Positions 1-13,000 of a DNA stretch of 64,000 nt are shown one piece after another. Origin of the DNA: Basidiobolus meristosporus CBS 931.73. Lineage: Eukaryota > Basidiobolomycota > Basidiobolomycetes > Basidiobolales > Basidiobolaceae. A program made the translations under genes and the position numbers. Location: assembly GCA_002104905.1 (NCBI GenBank), contig MCFE01000357.1, positions 23,900-87,899 of the forward strand. The letters run 5' to 3'. The stretch's first letter is position 1; each line of letters starts with the position of its first letter. The notes below the pieces were generated by a model. The model was given only the letters and a program-made list of their open reading frames with translations. It searched no databases and was not told where the DNA came from.

Positions 1-369
1 ATAAGGAACTTATCAATGTACAGTGATAATAGTCAAGCTGTTGTTTATTCATAAAGAGGATCAGTGTTTATATCTTTGTAGAAGTAATATAGCTGTAACA
101 CTATGTAAAGAGGGTTTCTCAATATTCAGGAGCATTCCGTAACAGTTTCAGGGTTAGTACATAAGGTTTGGTAAAAAGTGTCAATTTGATCTTTACTATA
201 GGGGAATAATCATAGGATCATAGATGTGAAGGAACTGGCAAAGTTGGGACTGCAAAGAAGTCCTACAGTGACCTAGACTAGTCTAGAATTGTTCAGTAAA
301 TTTTTAGCTGATGAATGATACCAAATAGTCCAATATTTCTACAAATCCTTGCAGGATTCACTTTGACCA
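1..369. other. AT-rich sequence without a recognisable gene
   Basis: No supported reading frame is present. The stretch is AT-rich and lies left of a truncated copia LTR. It is probably older transposon debris, but I cannot assign it. Confidence 0.3.
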
Positions 370-3300
370 TTTTCACCAAAGTAACAGGTACCCAGAACAT
401 AGAGAATACTGACCAAATTCCTTGTTAGGACTTACTTAGAATATTCTCACCAAAGTACCAGGTACCCAGAACATGGAAATTCTCAAAGTTATTCAAACAG
501 CCACAAACTTTGCACACATGTTCTTGGTGCTTTTCTAAGCCTATTCCACATGTTTGTTATTCCAAGACTGTGTGAAAGTATATATATCACTTTTACATTT
601 GATAAATCAATAAGTGAAAACCACTTAATCTACTTGTCCTCCCAATCACTTCCAGTATCCCCAAGACTCTTACAACAGGTCATGAGCCCCAAGCTGTCAC
701 TCTCTGCAATGTCTACTACTGCTATTACTGAAATTTTTCCCTCTGCTGAAAAGTTGGATGGGTCTTACTCTCAAGTGTGGAAGGTGAAGATGAAGAAACT
801 GCCACAAGTAAGATGCCTCTGGGATATTGCTGTGGGAGAAGAATGCCCTCCTAAAAGTGCAAGGATTCTCAGATGTGGTATATGGACTCTGGATCATCTC
901 AACACTTTACGTACCAAAAAAAACTTTTTACCCAATATCAAGATATTCCAATGAAGAAGGCTTTCATGGGTGACAATAGAACACTTGATGCATCGGGAGA
1001 AGGAGCTATCCAAGCTAACCTGAGAAGCAGTGAAGGAAGCCATAGACCAACCTTTAAAGAAGTACCTTATGTACTAGAAACAGCCAAGAAGCTACTATCT
1101 GTAAGCAAGACCACTGCAGAAGGACTCAGTTTCAGCTTTGACAAATCTGGATTCAAGATCAATGATCAAAATGATGCCCATATTGCTTTGAGTATCAGTG
1201 ATTGGAATCTATACAAGTTGACTTATATGTCATCCTATCTGGAAGCCAGTATAAGTAACTTGAATGAAGAAACATGAATGCTTTGGCACAGGAGATTTGA
1301 GCACATCAATTTTGAATATTTGCACAGAATGATCAAAGATCAGCTAATTTCTGGTGTAAAAATTGATCCCCCAGATAGCCTGGAGCATTGTGAAGCCTGC
1401 ATTTATGGGAAAAAAGTCAGACAACCATTCAGGAGCCCTGGGATAATCAAAACTAAGAAAAAACTAGATCTAGCTCACTCAGATCTGTGTGGACCTTTGC
1501 AAAATTTGTCCTTAGGCAGGATGAGGTATTTAACCACTGTTATTGATGATTATATAAGATACACATAGGTCAACTTTTGAGAGAGAAAGGAAAAAGCTCT
1601 GTCTAAGCTCAGGGACTTCAAAGCCATGGTGGAGAGAGAAACTGGTGGGAAAATCAAGAAAATACGCTCTGACAATGGTAGAAAATATTCCTCAAAACTT
1701 TTCATCCACTTCTGCAAATTCATGGGATAAAGCAAGAGACTACTGTACCATACTCCCCACAGCAAAATGGAGTAGCTGAATGTGCTAATAGATCACTAGT
1801 TGATGTGGTAAGATCTATGATCCATGATAAAAAATTATCCTATGATTTTGGAGCGGAATGAGTTGCCACTGCTGTATACCTTAAAAATAGGAGTTATAAC
1901 AGAATACTTCATGTGTTATGATCTGCCGCTTGAATGTCTAAGTTAGATCAATTCTTAGTCAAATCAATCAGTTATATGTTTAGGTTATCAGTATATCAGT
2001 ATTATCTATCAAATCAGTAGCATTAGTCAGCATATGAACCAGCAGATCCTTATCAGACAGAAATAGATATATTAGGTAGGATCCTATTGGGTGATGATGA
2101 TGCAATCAAAAGAGTCATCAGCCACAACTTACATTAGGAAATACAATTAGTCAGCAATTGATCTGGCAAAATGTATATAAGGAGCTGCTGGAATCTCAAT
2201 CAAGATCAGTTCAGGTTTTAGTAAATACAACACTAGCTAAACTCTCTGCTCCTCTACAACTCTTACACCAAGACTTGTAACACATGATTTACTCCATTTG
2301 AAGCATGGCATAGGTACACTCTAAGTGCAGAACATCTATGACTACTTAGGTGTACAACATATGCCAAGACACTGCCCAGGAATCAGTCAAAATTTGAACT
2401 AAAAAGTGTAAATGCATATTTTTGTGCTACTGCATGGAGAGTAAGGCATACGGACTCTACAATACCAAAGCAAAGAAGCTGATCAAGTCCAGGGATGTGT
2501 TTTTTTGATGAAAATTCAAAATTTTCACAAAAAATGACATCAGATGATGACAAAAATCTGATCTCAAGTCCACTAATTGTTAGGATAGAATGCAAGCAAA
2601 ACAATGAGGATTTTTTACTCCAGCAGACTCCACAACTGTGGTTCAGCCAGAAATAGTGCCCAGAAATATCCCAAAAGTGATCATTCCAGTATCAGATGCC
2701 TGGAGATCCAATTGGACAAGAAATAGCCCAAATTACTATATCAATGAGGGCACAAACTTAGTCTATACCTATTCAGTTCATATTGATGAACCCCAGACTG
2801 TAAAAGAGGCCCTAAATAGTCCTCAGGCAAAGTTTTGGAAATCTGCATGACTGAGGAATATCAGGCCCTAATGGAAAATAAACTTGGGACTTGGTCAAAT
2901 TACCAATCAACCAAGAATCAATTGGATGCAGATTGGTCTTCAAGACAAAATACAAGGCTGGTGGTACAGTTGAAGAATACAAAGCAAGACTTGTGGTCAA
3001 AGGATACTCTCAAACAAAAGGACTTGACTATATTGAGACCTTTGCACTGGTATCCAAGTTTAATTCCATCAGATTAATATTGGCTATTGCAGCCAAATAC
3101 AAGTTTTTCAGACATTAAATGGATGTGAAAACTGCATATTTGAATGGTGAACTTGCTGAGGACATGTATATGGCCCAGCCTGATGGGTTTGATGACCAAG
3201 ATAACCCCCATTTGGTCTGCAAGCTCTAAAAGTCACTATATGGTCTCAAGCAATTACTCAGAGCTTGGAATTGCAAGATATATTCTTATTTGGAATCTTT

Positions 3301-3371
3301 GAGTTTCAAAAGGAGTAATGCCAACTATAGTATACACTATTAGCCAGATAGAGCAAATCCAGCTCTATGCA
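370..3371 (+). mobile_element. Ty1/copia element, degenerate copy 1 (truncated at both sides)
   Basis: A partial 5' LTR ends in TTACAACA at 677. It carries an internal duplication: the block CACCAAAGTA-CAGGTACCCAGAACAT occurs near 375 and again near 443. A primer-binding site follows at 678-690. The gag start is joined near 858 directly to the protease region through a deletion of roughly 0.7 kb compared with the complete copy at 9690-14368. Then come the protease (DSGS in place of DSGA), GAG-pre-integrase and integrase (1278-1900), and reverse transcriptase (2638-3370), broken by many stops and frameshifts. A solo LTR of another family sits inside the integrase. The RT stops abruptly near 3371 and runs into CACTA-like sequence. 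Confidence 0.85.
1914..2282. mobile_element. Solo LTR of an unrelated LTR retrotransposon inserted in copia copy 1
   Basis: This is a 369-bp block that begins TGTTATGATC and ends CTTGTAACA, giving 5-bp inverted termini TGTTA/TAACA. It is flanked by CATG on both sides (1910-1913 and 2283-2286). The same site in the complete copia copy, near 11930, is uninterrupted. Inside it is a TATA-like TGTATATAAGG near 2172. The sequence is unlike the local copia LTR, so it derives from another family, left after LTR-LTR recombination. Confidence 0.75.
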
Positions 3372-3532
3372 TCAAGTTGGCATTGGTGATCTGCTTCTGG
3401 ATAAATATTCCTACAATGTCCATATATGACCCCAAATGATTCCAATGTACTCCTGGTAGAAATGGCTTCAGAAGGCCACTTTAATAAGTACATATCCAGC
3501 TCATTCAGTCTTTGCATTGGTATTGTTGCATA
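3372..3532 (-). mobile_element. Fragment of CACTA-type transposase (C-terminal part)
   Basis: On the minus strand this encodes a peptide close to that encoded at about 8430-8600: LDELDMYLFKWPSEAIATKS there, and LNELDMYLLKWPSEAISTRS here. It is therefore a second, short copy of the CACTA-like transposase relic described below. It lies between two copia copies. Confidence 0.6.
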
Positions 3533-5216
3533 TGTTGTAAAAATTTGTATTTCCACCTAAATATTCACCTAACTTAGTCATTTAGATCATTACCTTCATA
3601 TTCTAGAGAATACTGACCAAATTCCTTGTTGGGATTTACTTAGAATATTTTCACCAATATACCAGATACCCAGAACATGAAAATTCTCAAATTTGTCCAA
3701 ACAGCCCCAAATTTGCACACATGTTCTTGGGACCTTCCTTGACCTATTCTAAGTGTTTGTTATGCCAAGACCATGCAAAAGTATAAATATTAGTTTTGCA
3801 TTCAATAAATCATTAAGTGAAAACCACATAATCTACTTGTACTCCCAATCACTTCTAATATTTCCAAGACTCTTACAACAGGTTATGAGCCCCAAGCTGT
3901 CACTCCCTGCAATGTATACTACTGCTATTACCAGAATGTTTCCCTCTGCTGAGAAGTTGGATCAATCTAACTACCAAGTGTGGAAGGTGAAGATGAAGAT
4001 GCTGCTACAAGAAAGAGGCCTATGGGATATTGTCATGGGAGAAGAATGCCCTCCTAAAATGTGGGAGAGGAAGCCTTAAAGTACCAGAAAAAAGAACAAA
4101 GTGCCTTTAACTGCATTTGACTTAATCTTAAAGACAAATAGTTAATTCAATGCTCAAAAGTAAAAACAGCAAAGCCCTGACTTTCCTTATCAATATATGG
4201 CTGGAAATCTGATGTATATCATGCTTGGAACATGTCCAGATATCATATATTCAGTGGGAGTTGTCAGCCAACATAATCTGAGCTATGGATCTGATCATAT
4301 TGCACCAGTTAAGCGGATTTTTAAATACCTAAAAGTAATTGCTGATATCTGCTTAAGATACACTTATAGGGACTAAGAATAGAACCTTGTGGGATACTCT
4401 GATGCTGATTGGGGACAAAATTTGGAACACAGAAGATCCACCACAGGATACACCTTTGTTTACTGTAAAGCAGCAATTTCATGGAATTCAAGAAAGCAAC
4501 CAGCAGCAGCACTTTCTACCACAGAGGCAGAGTATATGGCAGCCTGTCAAGCTGCAAAAGAAGCTATGTGGTTAAGAAAGCTTTTTAAAGATTTAGGCCT
4601 ATGTCAAAAAACACCTTTTACATTATTTCAAGATAATTAAGGATGTACACAATTAGGTAGAGATTCAACTTCTCATGCTAGAACTAAGCACATGGATATT
4701 AGACATCATTTCATATGTGAAGCTATAGAGAATAACTTAGTTAGTTTGGTTTACTGCCCTTCTGATGAAACAATTGCAAACATATTTACCAAACCATTAG
4801 CTAGAGACAAGTTGAATATCTTAGGTCAAAATCAGGACTAGTCAGTATGAACATTTAGCTGAGTGGGAGTGTTGTAAATATTTGTAATTCCACCAAAATA
4901 TTCACTGAACTTAGTCACTTAGATCATTACCTTCAAATTCTAGCAAATACTGACCAAATTCCTTGTTGGGATTTACTTTGAATATTTTCACTAAAATACC
5001 AGGTACCAGGAACATGAAAATTCTCAAAGTTGTCCAAACAACCCTAGAACTTGCACACATGTTCTTTGGACCTTCCTTAACCTATACTACATGTTTGTTA
5101 TGCCAGGATCATGTAAAAGTATAAATACAACTTTTACATTCAATAAGCCATGAAGTGAAAACTACATAATCTCTTGTCCTCCTGATACTTCCAGTATCTC
5201 CAAGACTCTTATAACA
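3533..5216 (+). mobile_element. Internally deleted copia copy (1.7 kb, two LTRs)
   Basis: The 5' LTR is 3533-3880 (348 bp, TGTTGT...TTACAACA). A primer-binding site GGTTATGAGCCCC follows at 3881, then gag (ATG at 3885). The gag frame breaks near 4188 and jumps directly into the late RT/RNase H region (about 4190-4855), so protease, integrase and most of RT are missing. The polypurine tract GAGTGGGAG precedes a 3' LTR at 4870-5216 (347 bp). The flanks (GCATA, GAATC) do not form a target duplication. RNase H still shows the DADWG and TTEAEYMA motifs. The copy is non-autonomous and has internal stops. Confidence 0.8.
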
Positions 5217-5884
5217 GAATCAAGCCATTGCAAATTAGTGATCATTAAATTTTTGTTATAGGTAACATCAAGGTTGTCAAAATTAATGACAGAGCTCCTA
5301 TAATAAATTCCATGCATATGTATACATCATCTGTTACACCGGTGCAGCTATTTGATCTGATTTGCACCTACTCAATTTGTTGCATGCTTGCTATGACACC
5401 TTATCAAATCACTAAGGTCAGGGATCTACTTGCTCAATGGGCAAAATGGGATATTTGATGGCAAGTCAGGTAGCTTGTGTATTGGTCAATGAGCCAAGTG
5501 GGAGCTAATAGCTTCAGGATACTCTTAGACCTATCAAATATTGACATATCAACCAATTCAAATAACAATAACAACTATGGTAAGTATCAGTGTAGCTTAT
5601 AGTGTGATACACATTTATTTCCATTTACATTAAAGAAGCCTATCCAAATACTGGATTTTACCTCCCACAATAATGGTATCCATTTGCGCATGTGATGCAA
5701 ACATTACAAGTTGGTGCAATCATCCATGTCAACCTCATTGTGTCAGATTGTGCCATAGTGTGCAAGATAGCTCCACACAATGCAAAATGGCCTAAGAGTA
5801 ATCCTGCCTACTGGTAACTACAAAATTGAGCCCAAATGTATTTTGCAATCATGGATTGTGCCTTGCACCCTGGCCCCAAACAGT
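5217..5884. other. AT-rich spacer between copia fragments, no gene seen
   Basis: No frame longer than chance is seen, and there is no match to the other elements of the window that I can recognise by eye. Confidence 0.3.
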
Positions 5885-6186
5885 GGAAGAAGTCTATTAT
5901 GTGGTTTGCATGTAATGATTTGAATGTAAAAATAGCATTTGTACTTTTCCATGGTATTGGCATAGCAAGCACATAGAATAGACTTAAGAAGGTCCCAAGA
6001 ACCTGTTTGCAAAGTTTGGGGCTGTTTTGACACTTTGAGAATTTTCACAAACTGGCTTCCGGATATTTAGTGAAAATTTTCAAAGTAAACCCAACAAGGA
6101 ATACTGCTAGTATTCTCTAAGATTAGTATGTGATAATCTAAGTAACTAAGTTAGATGAATATACAGGTAGAATTTCAAACTTTTAC
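5885..6186 (-). mobile_element. Partial copia LTR, inverted
   Basis: This is the reverse complement of the copia LTR. The order is GAATGTAAAAATAG, the GGTCCCAAGAACC block, the GGGGCTGTTTTGACA block, AACAAGGAATACTG, then a degenerate AAACTTTTACAC end. The portion that would carry the TACAACA terminus is missing. It lies directly left of a plus-strand copia coding fragment. Confidence 0.6.
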
Positions 6187-6189
6187 ACA

Positions 6190-7160
6190 AAAATAGGAAC
6201 TAAAACAGAATATTTTGGGACACTACTTCCTTTAGGGAATGTTATGGATATAAACCAGGTTCATATCACCTAAGAGTATTTAGATGCTTGGCACATGCCA
6301 AAAAAAAGTCGGGAATATTCAGAACTTCAGCTAAAATGTGCTATATAATATAAACTCAAAGGATCACAAAATGATTACAGATGATGACCAATATTCAAAT
6401 GCAAGCCCATCAGCTGTTATCATTTAATTAGAATAAGACCATTGGCTTCTTTCACTCCAGAGGACTCTGCAGCCATGGTTTATCCTGGACTGGTGCCTAG
6501 GAATATCCCAGAAGCTGGTTTGCAGCATCATAAGGCAGAAGATGAAATCAAACTCAGAAGTAGCCCTAGTGACTATATCAGTGAGCGTATCAACTTGGTC
6601 AATACTTATTTAGTCCATATTGATGAGCCACACATAGTACAGAGGCCTAAATAGCCCTCAGGCAAAGCTTTTGAGATCTGTAAAGACTGAGGACCAGCAC
6701 ACCCTGATGGAAAATCAAACATGAGATTTGGTCAAGTTCCTGATCAATCTAAATCAATTGGATGCAAGTAGGTCCTCACCACAAAATACAAGGTTGATGG
6801 TACAGTTGCTAGACACAAAGCAAGACTTGTGGCCAAGGGATACTCATAAACAATGGTACTGAGCTACACTGACACCTTTCCACTGGTAGCCAAGTTTAAT
6901 ATTCTAACACTAATATTGGCTATTACAGCCAAATAGAGGTTATTTATTTATCAAATGCAGGCAAAAACCAAACTTTTGAATGGTCAGCATGATGAGGATG
7001 CATACATTGACTAGACTGGTGGGTTTGCTGACTGAAATACTCCCCATTTTAACTGAAAGCTTAATAATCTCTACAGTCTGAGTCATTGCCAATATGCTGG
7101 AATTGCCCCTATGAAAAATAATTTGGTCCCACAGGTGGATCCAATTTGGATCAGTTGTCA
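6190..7160 (+). mobile_element. Degenerate copia integrase-C/RT fragment
   Basis: Plus-strand peptides such as FTPEDSAAMVYPGLVPRNIP and the following reading in broken frames (KARLVAKGYS, LILAITAK) align with the RT region of the complete copy at 12244-12906. It is more diverged than the other copies, with many stops, so it is an older insertion or another subfamily. Confidence 0.6.
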
Positions 7161-7582
7161 ATATCCTGTCAGGAGACTGCTATAATACCAGCAGCTTCAA
7201 ATTAATGACCATTTACACAATCTTGTGATAAGATCACAACAGTATTTGCTAATTTTACAGCCAAATAAAGTTGATAAAATATGACATTGTTCATAAAGTG
7301 TATTGCCAAGGGTGGTACGGCATTGTTGTGGTCTTGGTGCACTTTACAATGATTTGAGTGAACCTAACTGGCCAGTACATCCAATTGCCTTATATGGCAA
7401 GGAACTTGACAGTGTTTGATGGCCTCTTTGCAAGCCTCTGATGGCATTATCATGGCAGTATGGTGGCCTACAGCTAGCAACATAAAATGCTACCATACCA
7501 TTTTACCAAGTGGTATTTCCTTTTTCTACCTCCCCTTGCACAACTCATATATTCCACTGTAGAATCATCCCTCTTGATTTGC
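7161..7582. other. AT-rich sequence without a gene
   Basis: No supported coding content. It may belong to the 3' side of the CACTA-like relic on the minus strand. Confidence 0.25.
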
Positions 7583-9684
7583 TTACCCACTACATCCTTG
7601 GGTATTCCACATATATCTTAAATCAAAAAATACTATGGCCCCCAGCATACCAACCTCTACCAACACACACACCTGCTGCAATTGACACACTTCTATCACC
7701 TCAACTTTACGGCTTTTTGGTGTGATGCTTGCAAAGTAGCCATATATCTTACATTGCTGGTAACATATACATCTTGCAAACAGATGCTTGGCTGCTGCCA
7801 CTTCTGCCATGAATACCTCTTGAATATCAGCAAAGAACTTCTTGGTATTTAACCAATATATTCCTTCTCCCTGCTGGATTCTAGTCCCCTTTATAAGTGC
7901 ATTCTGGCTCTTTTTTGTGTGAATTTCATATTGAATGGTGTAGAAATTGGCTTGTGACCAAGTGAGATCCAGCATACCTTGGTAGAGTTTTCCTAATAAA
8001 AATTAGTTACTTGTTGCATCCAACCCAACCTTGCATTACTTAACTGATTACCCACACATTGGGGCTGCTTAGCTTCTTAATGACATAGGCATAGATGTCT
8101 CCATGTGCACATCTGTCCTCAGTATTTTCCAACTTTTCCTGGCTGTCCTCCATGCACCAATTCATCACATCCATGACAGATTTGAAGGTAATATTCTTGA
8201 TGAAAATGGGATATGGTAGTACCTGCGACTTGACTTGTCTTCCTATCTCCCCACACATCTGCTCCATAGGAAACTCCCAAAAGGTGAAGCAAGGTCCAAT
8301 ATTCTCAATACACCAAGTAAGATGGAATAGCAAATGGATACAGCAGTGGCAGAGATCTATGCATTCAGCTTTATGTTTATAGTATAGCCACTCAAATCCT
8401 GTCACAAACATTTTGCACAATAGCTGTAGATGTGTCAAGCTGGCATTGGTGATCTGCATCTTGATGATTATTCCTGCAAAGTCCACATATGACTCCCAAT
8501 GCTTCCAATGTACTCTTGGTAGCAATAGCTTCAGAAGGCCACTTGAATAAATACATATCCAGTTCATCCAGTCCTTGCACTAGTATTGTCACATGGGCAT
8601 ATGAATGTTGGTTGGAGCCTGTGAGAGGTAGCTATGGTAGCAGATACTTTGTAATATCTTGCCAATTATTTCAAATTTCTTTAGTATTTCAAAGAGCTAT
8701 TTAGCTTGAGATCCCCCACGTACAACTGGGTCATCAGTATAGGGATATTTTTGAAAAACTATTACATTGCTCCCGGTGGAAAGTTTTTGCTGCAACAGAT
8801 ACCCTCTATCCTAAACATCTCTGGTTTACAATTAATTCCATATTATTGCCAATGGCTTATAGCTTGCCAACTTTGCTGCAATTGCATTCTGCCATTTGTA
8901 TGTTCTCTCTGTGGAAAGATTATGCTCTTAGTGTTGGTGGTTGGGTAATAATAGTGTGTGTGAGTTATGAAGTAAGTCCCCTGGATCTCACACATTTGAC
9001 AGCAATGCATGCCATTGTGCCCAGAAAAGCTGGCTATCTTGCTGATGCCTGGTGTATATCCAATGCAGATAATAATATGAGCTTTTACATGATGGCCATT
9101 TACTGTTATCCTACTGGAAAGCATGCAAAATTCATCTAGCAATGGATACAGGTAGCTATCCAGGTTGGATTGTGATTTAGGCCCAGATACCAGTGAGACC
9201 ACCATAAGATTTTGGCACTGATACCGTAAGATAGGCAGCAAAATCAGGTTGATGAGATTCAGTTGCCAGCAGGATCTGCTGGTGGAGTACTTGTTTGATG
9301 AGTATCCATCAAGTGCCAAGGCAAAGGCAAGGTCATACATACCTTCAAAGTGGCCCTTGCTTCTTAGCTGTTTGTAGTGTTTGCCATCAAGCATATCTGA
9401 TACGTTTGTGTTTGATTGATACTGAGTGGGGTACTTTATAGATTCACAATATTTGTCAGACTGCATGAGCTTGTTTATATGTGGTATTACTGTAATATAT
9501 CTGGAGTGTGAGCAATGTTTTCCCCCAATGGTGGTGGATTCCCGCCAAGTTGGACACCTTGCAGTGGTGGCATTTCCAGATGTGAATGCCATGTAATTGT
9601 TAACACATGCTGGCATCAGGACAGTCTCTGGATCATATGTTGCCAGCCATATGGCAGTTTTCCACTTATACTATATACATGGTA
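7583..9684 (-). pseudogene. CACTA-type (Transposase_21/TNP2-like) transposase, middle and C-terminal part, broken
   Basis: Minus-strand frames at 8843-9616, 8392-8592, 8040-8567 and 7583-7975 read in this order as one transposase interrupted by frameshifts. The 8843-9616 part holds LALDGYSSNK, a CWQLNLINL block, VSLVSGPKSQSNLDSYLYPL and a CQMCEIQG cysteine pair. These match the catalytic-region layout known from TNP2-like transposases. The 8040-8567 part has the family's C-terminal region, with GPCFTFWEFPMEQMCGEIGR resembling the usual 'fWafPMEr..G.l' motif. The complete copia at 9690-14368 is inserted in this relic. Mobilisation is not possible in the present state. Confidence 0.7.
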
Positions 9685-9689
9685 AGTTG

Positions 9690-10039
9690 TGTTGTAAAGA
9701 ATTTGTATTTCCACCTAAATATTCACCTAACTTAGTCACTTAGATCATTACCTTCCTATCCTAGAGAACACTGACCAAATTCCTTGTTGAGATTTACTTG
9801 GAATATTTTCACCAAAATACCAGGTACTCAGAAAATGAAAATCCTCAAAGTTGTCCAAACAGCCCCAAACTTTGCACACATGCTCTTGGGACCTTCCTTA
9901 ATCTATTCTAAGTGTTTGTGAATCCAAGGCCATATAAAAGTATAAATACTACTCTTACATTCAATAAATCATTAAGTGAAAACCACATAATCTACTTGTC
10001 CTCCCAGTCACTTCCAATACCTCCAAGACTCTTACAACA
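9690..10039 (+). repeat. 5' LTR of complete copia
   Basis: 350 bp, TG...CA termini, with TATAAAAGTATAAATA near 9933 as a likely core promoter. It shows high similarity by eye to the LTRs at 3533-3880, 4870-5216, 14022-14368 and 56126-56473, and to the inverted LTRs at 18017-18367 and 56560-56882. Confidence 0.9.
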
Positions 10040-10053
10040 GGTTATGAGCCCCA
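10040..10053 (+). promoter_or_regulatory. Primer-binding site, half initiator-tRNA(Met) type
   Basis: GGTTATGAGCCCCA directly follows the 5' LTR. It is complementary to the anticodon stem-loop region of eukaryotic initiator tRNA-Met (…GGGCUCAUAACC…), not to the tRNA 3' CCA end. This is the half-tRNA priming known for Drosophila copia and yeast Ty5. The same site follows the LTRs at 678, 3881 and 56474. Confidence 0.75.
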
Positions 10054-13000
10054 AGCTGGCACTCTCTGCAATGTCCACTAATGCTATTACTGGAATTTTT
10101 CCCTCTGCTGAAAAGTTGGATGAATCTAACTATCAAGTGTGGAAGGTGAAGATGAAGATGCTGCTGCAAGAAAGAGGACTTTGGGATATTGTCTTGGGAG
10201 ATGAATGCCCTCCTAAATACACGGGAGAGGAAGCCTTGAAGTACCAGAAAAAAGAACAAAGTGTCTTTAACTGCATTTGCCTTAATGTTAAAGACAAATT
10301 GCTAATTCAATGCTCAAGAGCAAAAACAGCAAAGAATGCCTGGAAGGCATTAGAAGACACCTACCAGTCATGTTAAGCTGCTAAGCAAATGTATCTGAGA
10401 CAAAATTCTTTACTACAAAGATGCTGTCAGGAGAAGAAATGAAAAATCTAATTAACAGAATTATCCTGCTGGTAGATGAGATGGAATCTGTGGGTGTACC
10501 AACCACTGATGTGGATGTGATAGTTACCATCCTAAATAGCCTGACAGACAGGTTTTGGGGCCTTTTATCATCTCTAGAGTCCAGAACTGAAGATTTGACC
10601 TTAAATTACATATATGGAAGGCTCCTGGAAGAAGAATTAAGAAAATCAAGTGCAATTAAAAAGGAAGAAGAAAATGCTTTAGTAAGCAATGATAACCAGC
10701 AAAGGAGGTACCCAAAGCCCTACAAAGACAACAGCAACCTGGTTTATAACTACTGCAAAAGGAAAGGACACACATCAGACCGGTGTCTCAAAAAGAAAAA
10801 TAATCAGCAAAAGAAGCCTGAATATGGAAATACTGCACCAACTGAAGATCGACTATTCATATCTGTACTAAATATGACCACAAACAAGGATTCTCAGATG
10901 TGGTATATTGACTCTGGAGCATCTCAACACTTTATGCACCAAAAAGAACTTTTTACCCAATGTCAAGAAATTCCAATTATGAAGGTTTTCATGGGTGACA
11001 AAAGAACATTTGATGCAGTGGGAGAAGGAACTATCCAAGTAAACCTAAGAAGCAGTGAAGGAAGCCATACACTGACCTTGAAAGAAGTACTCTATGCACC
11101 AGAAATTGCCAAGAACCTACTATCTTTAAGCAAGGCCACTGCAGAAGGACTCAGTTTCAGCTTTCACAACTCTGGATGCAAGATCAATGATCAAGATGGT
11201 GCCCATATTGCTTTGGGTGTCAGAGATCAGAATCCATACAAGTTGACTTATATTCCACCATGTTTGGAAGTCAATATAAGTAACTTAAATGAAGACACAC
11301 CAATGCTTTGGCACAGGAGATTTAGGAACATCAATTTTGATTATTTGTGCAAAATGATCAAAAATCAGCTAATTTCTGGAGTAAAAATTGATCTCCCAGC
11401 TAGTTTGGAGCACTGTAAAGCCTGCATATATGGGAAACAAGCCAGACAAATGTTCAAGAGCTCTGGGTTGATCAAAATTAAGAAAATTTTAATCTAATTC
11501 ACTCAGATCTGTGTGGACCTATTCAAAATTTATCCTTAGGTGGATGAAGTATTTAATCACGTTTAGTGATGATTATACAAGATACACATGGGTCTACTTC
11601 ATTAAGAGAAAGGAAGAAGCTCTTTCTAAGTTGAGGGCGTTTACAGCCATGGTGGAGAGAGAAACTGGTGAAAAAAACAAGAAAATATGCTCTGACAATG
11701 GTGGAGAATATACCTCAAAACTCTTCATCCACTTCTGCAAAATTCATGGGATAAAGCAAGAGACTACTGTACCATACTCTCCACAGCAAAATGAAGAAGC
11801 AGAACATGCTAACAGATCAATAATTGATATGGCAAGATCTATGATCCATGATCAAAAATTATATTATGATTTTTGGGTGGAATTGTTGCCACTGCTGTAT
11901 ATCTTAAGAATAGGAGTTATAACAGAATACTGTGTGATTCTACTCCATTTGAAGCATGGTATTAATACAGACCAAGTGCAGAACATCCAAGAATATTTGG
12001 GTGTACAGCATATGCCAAGAAACTGCCCAGAAATCAGTCAAAATTTGCGCCAAAAAGTGTAAAATGCATATTTTTGGGCTACTGCAATGAGAGTAAAGCA
12101 TACAGACTCTACAATACTGAAGCAAAGAAGCTGATCAAGTCCAGGGATGTGTTGTTTGAGGAAGATTCAAAATTCTCACAAAAAACGACATCAGATGATG
12201 ACAAATATCTGATCTCAAATCCACCAATTGTCAGGATTGAATAGTGCAAAACAATGAAAATTTTTTCACTCCAGAGGACTTTACAACCGTGGTTCAGCCA
12301 GAATCAGTGCCCAGGAATATCCCAGAAGTGATCACTCCAGTATCAAATGCCTGGAGATCCAATTGGATAAGAAATAGCCCAAATTACTATATCAATGATG
12401 ATACAAACTTAGCCTATGCCTATTCAGTCCATATTGATGAACCCCAGACTGTAAAAGAGGCCCTAAATAGCCCTCAGACAAAGTATTGGAGATCTGCAAT
12501 GACTGAGGAATATCAGGCTCTGGTGGAAAATCAAACTTGGGACTTCGTCAAATTACCAATCAACCAAGAATCAATTTGATGCAGATTGGTCTTCAAGACA
12601 AAATACAAGGCTGATGGTACAATTGAAAGATACAAAGCAACACTTGTAGCCAAAGGATACTCTCAAACAAAAGGACTTGACTATACTGAGACCTTTGCAC
12701 TGGTATCCAAGTTTAATTCCATCAGATTAATATTGGCTATTGCAGCCAAATATAAGTTTTTTATTCATCAAATAGATGCAAAAACTGCATTATTGAATGG
12801 AGAACTTGATGAGGACGTGTATATGGACCAGCCTGATGGGTTTATTGACCAAGATAACCCCCATTTGGTCTGCAAGCTTAAAAAGTCACTATATGCTCTC
12901 AAATAATCACTCAGAGTCTGGAATTGCAAGATAGATTTTTATTTGGAATCTTTGAGTTTCAAAAGGAGTAATGCTGACTATTGTATATACTATAAGCCAG

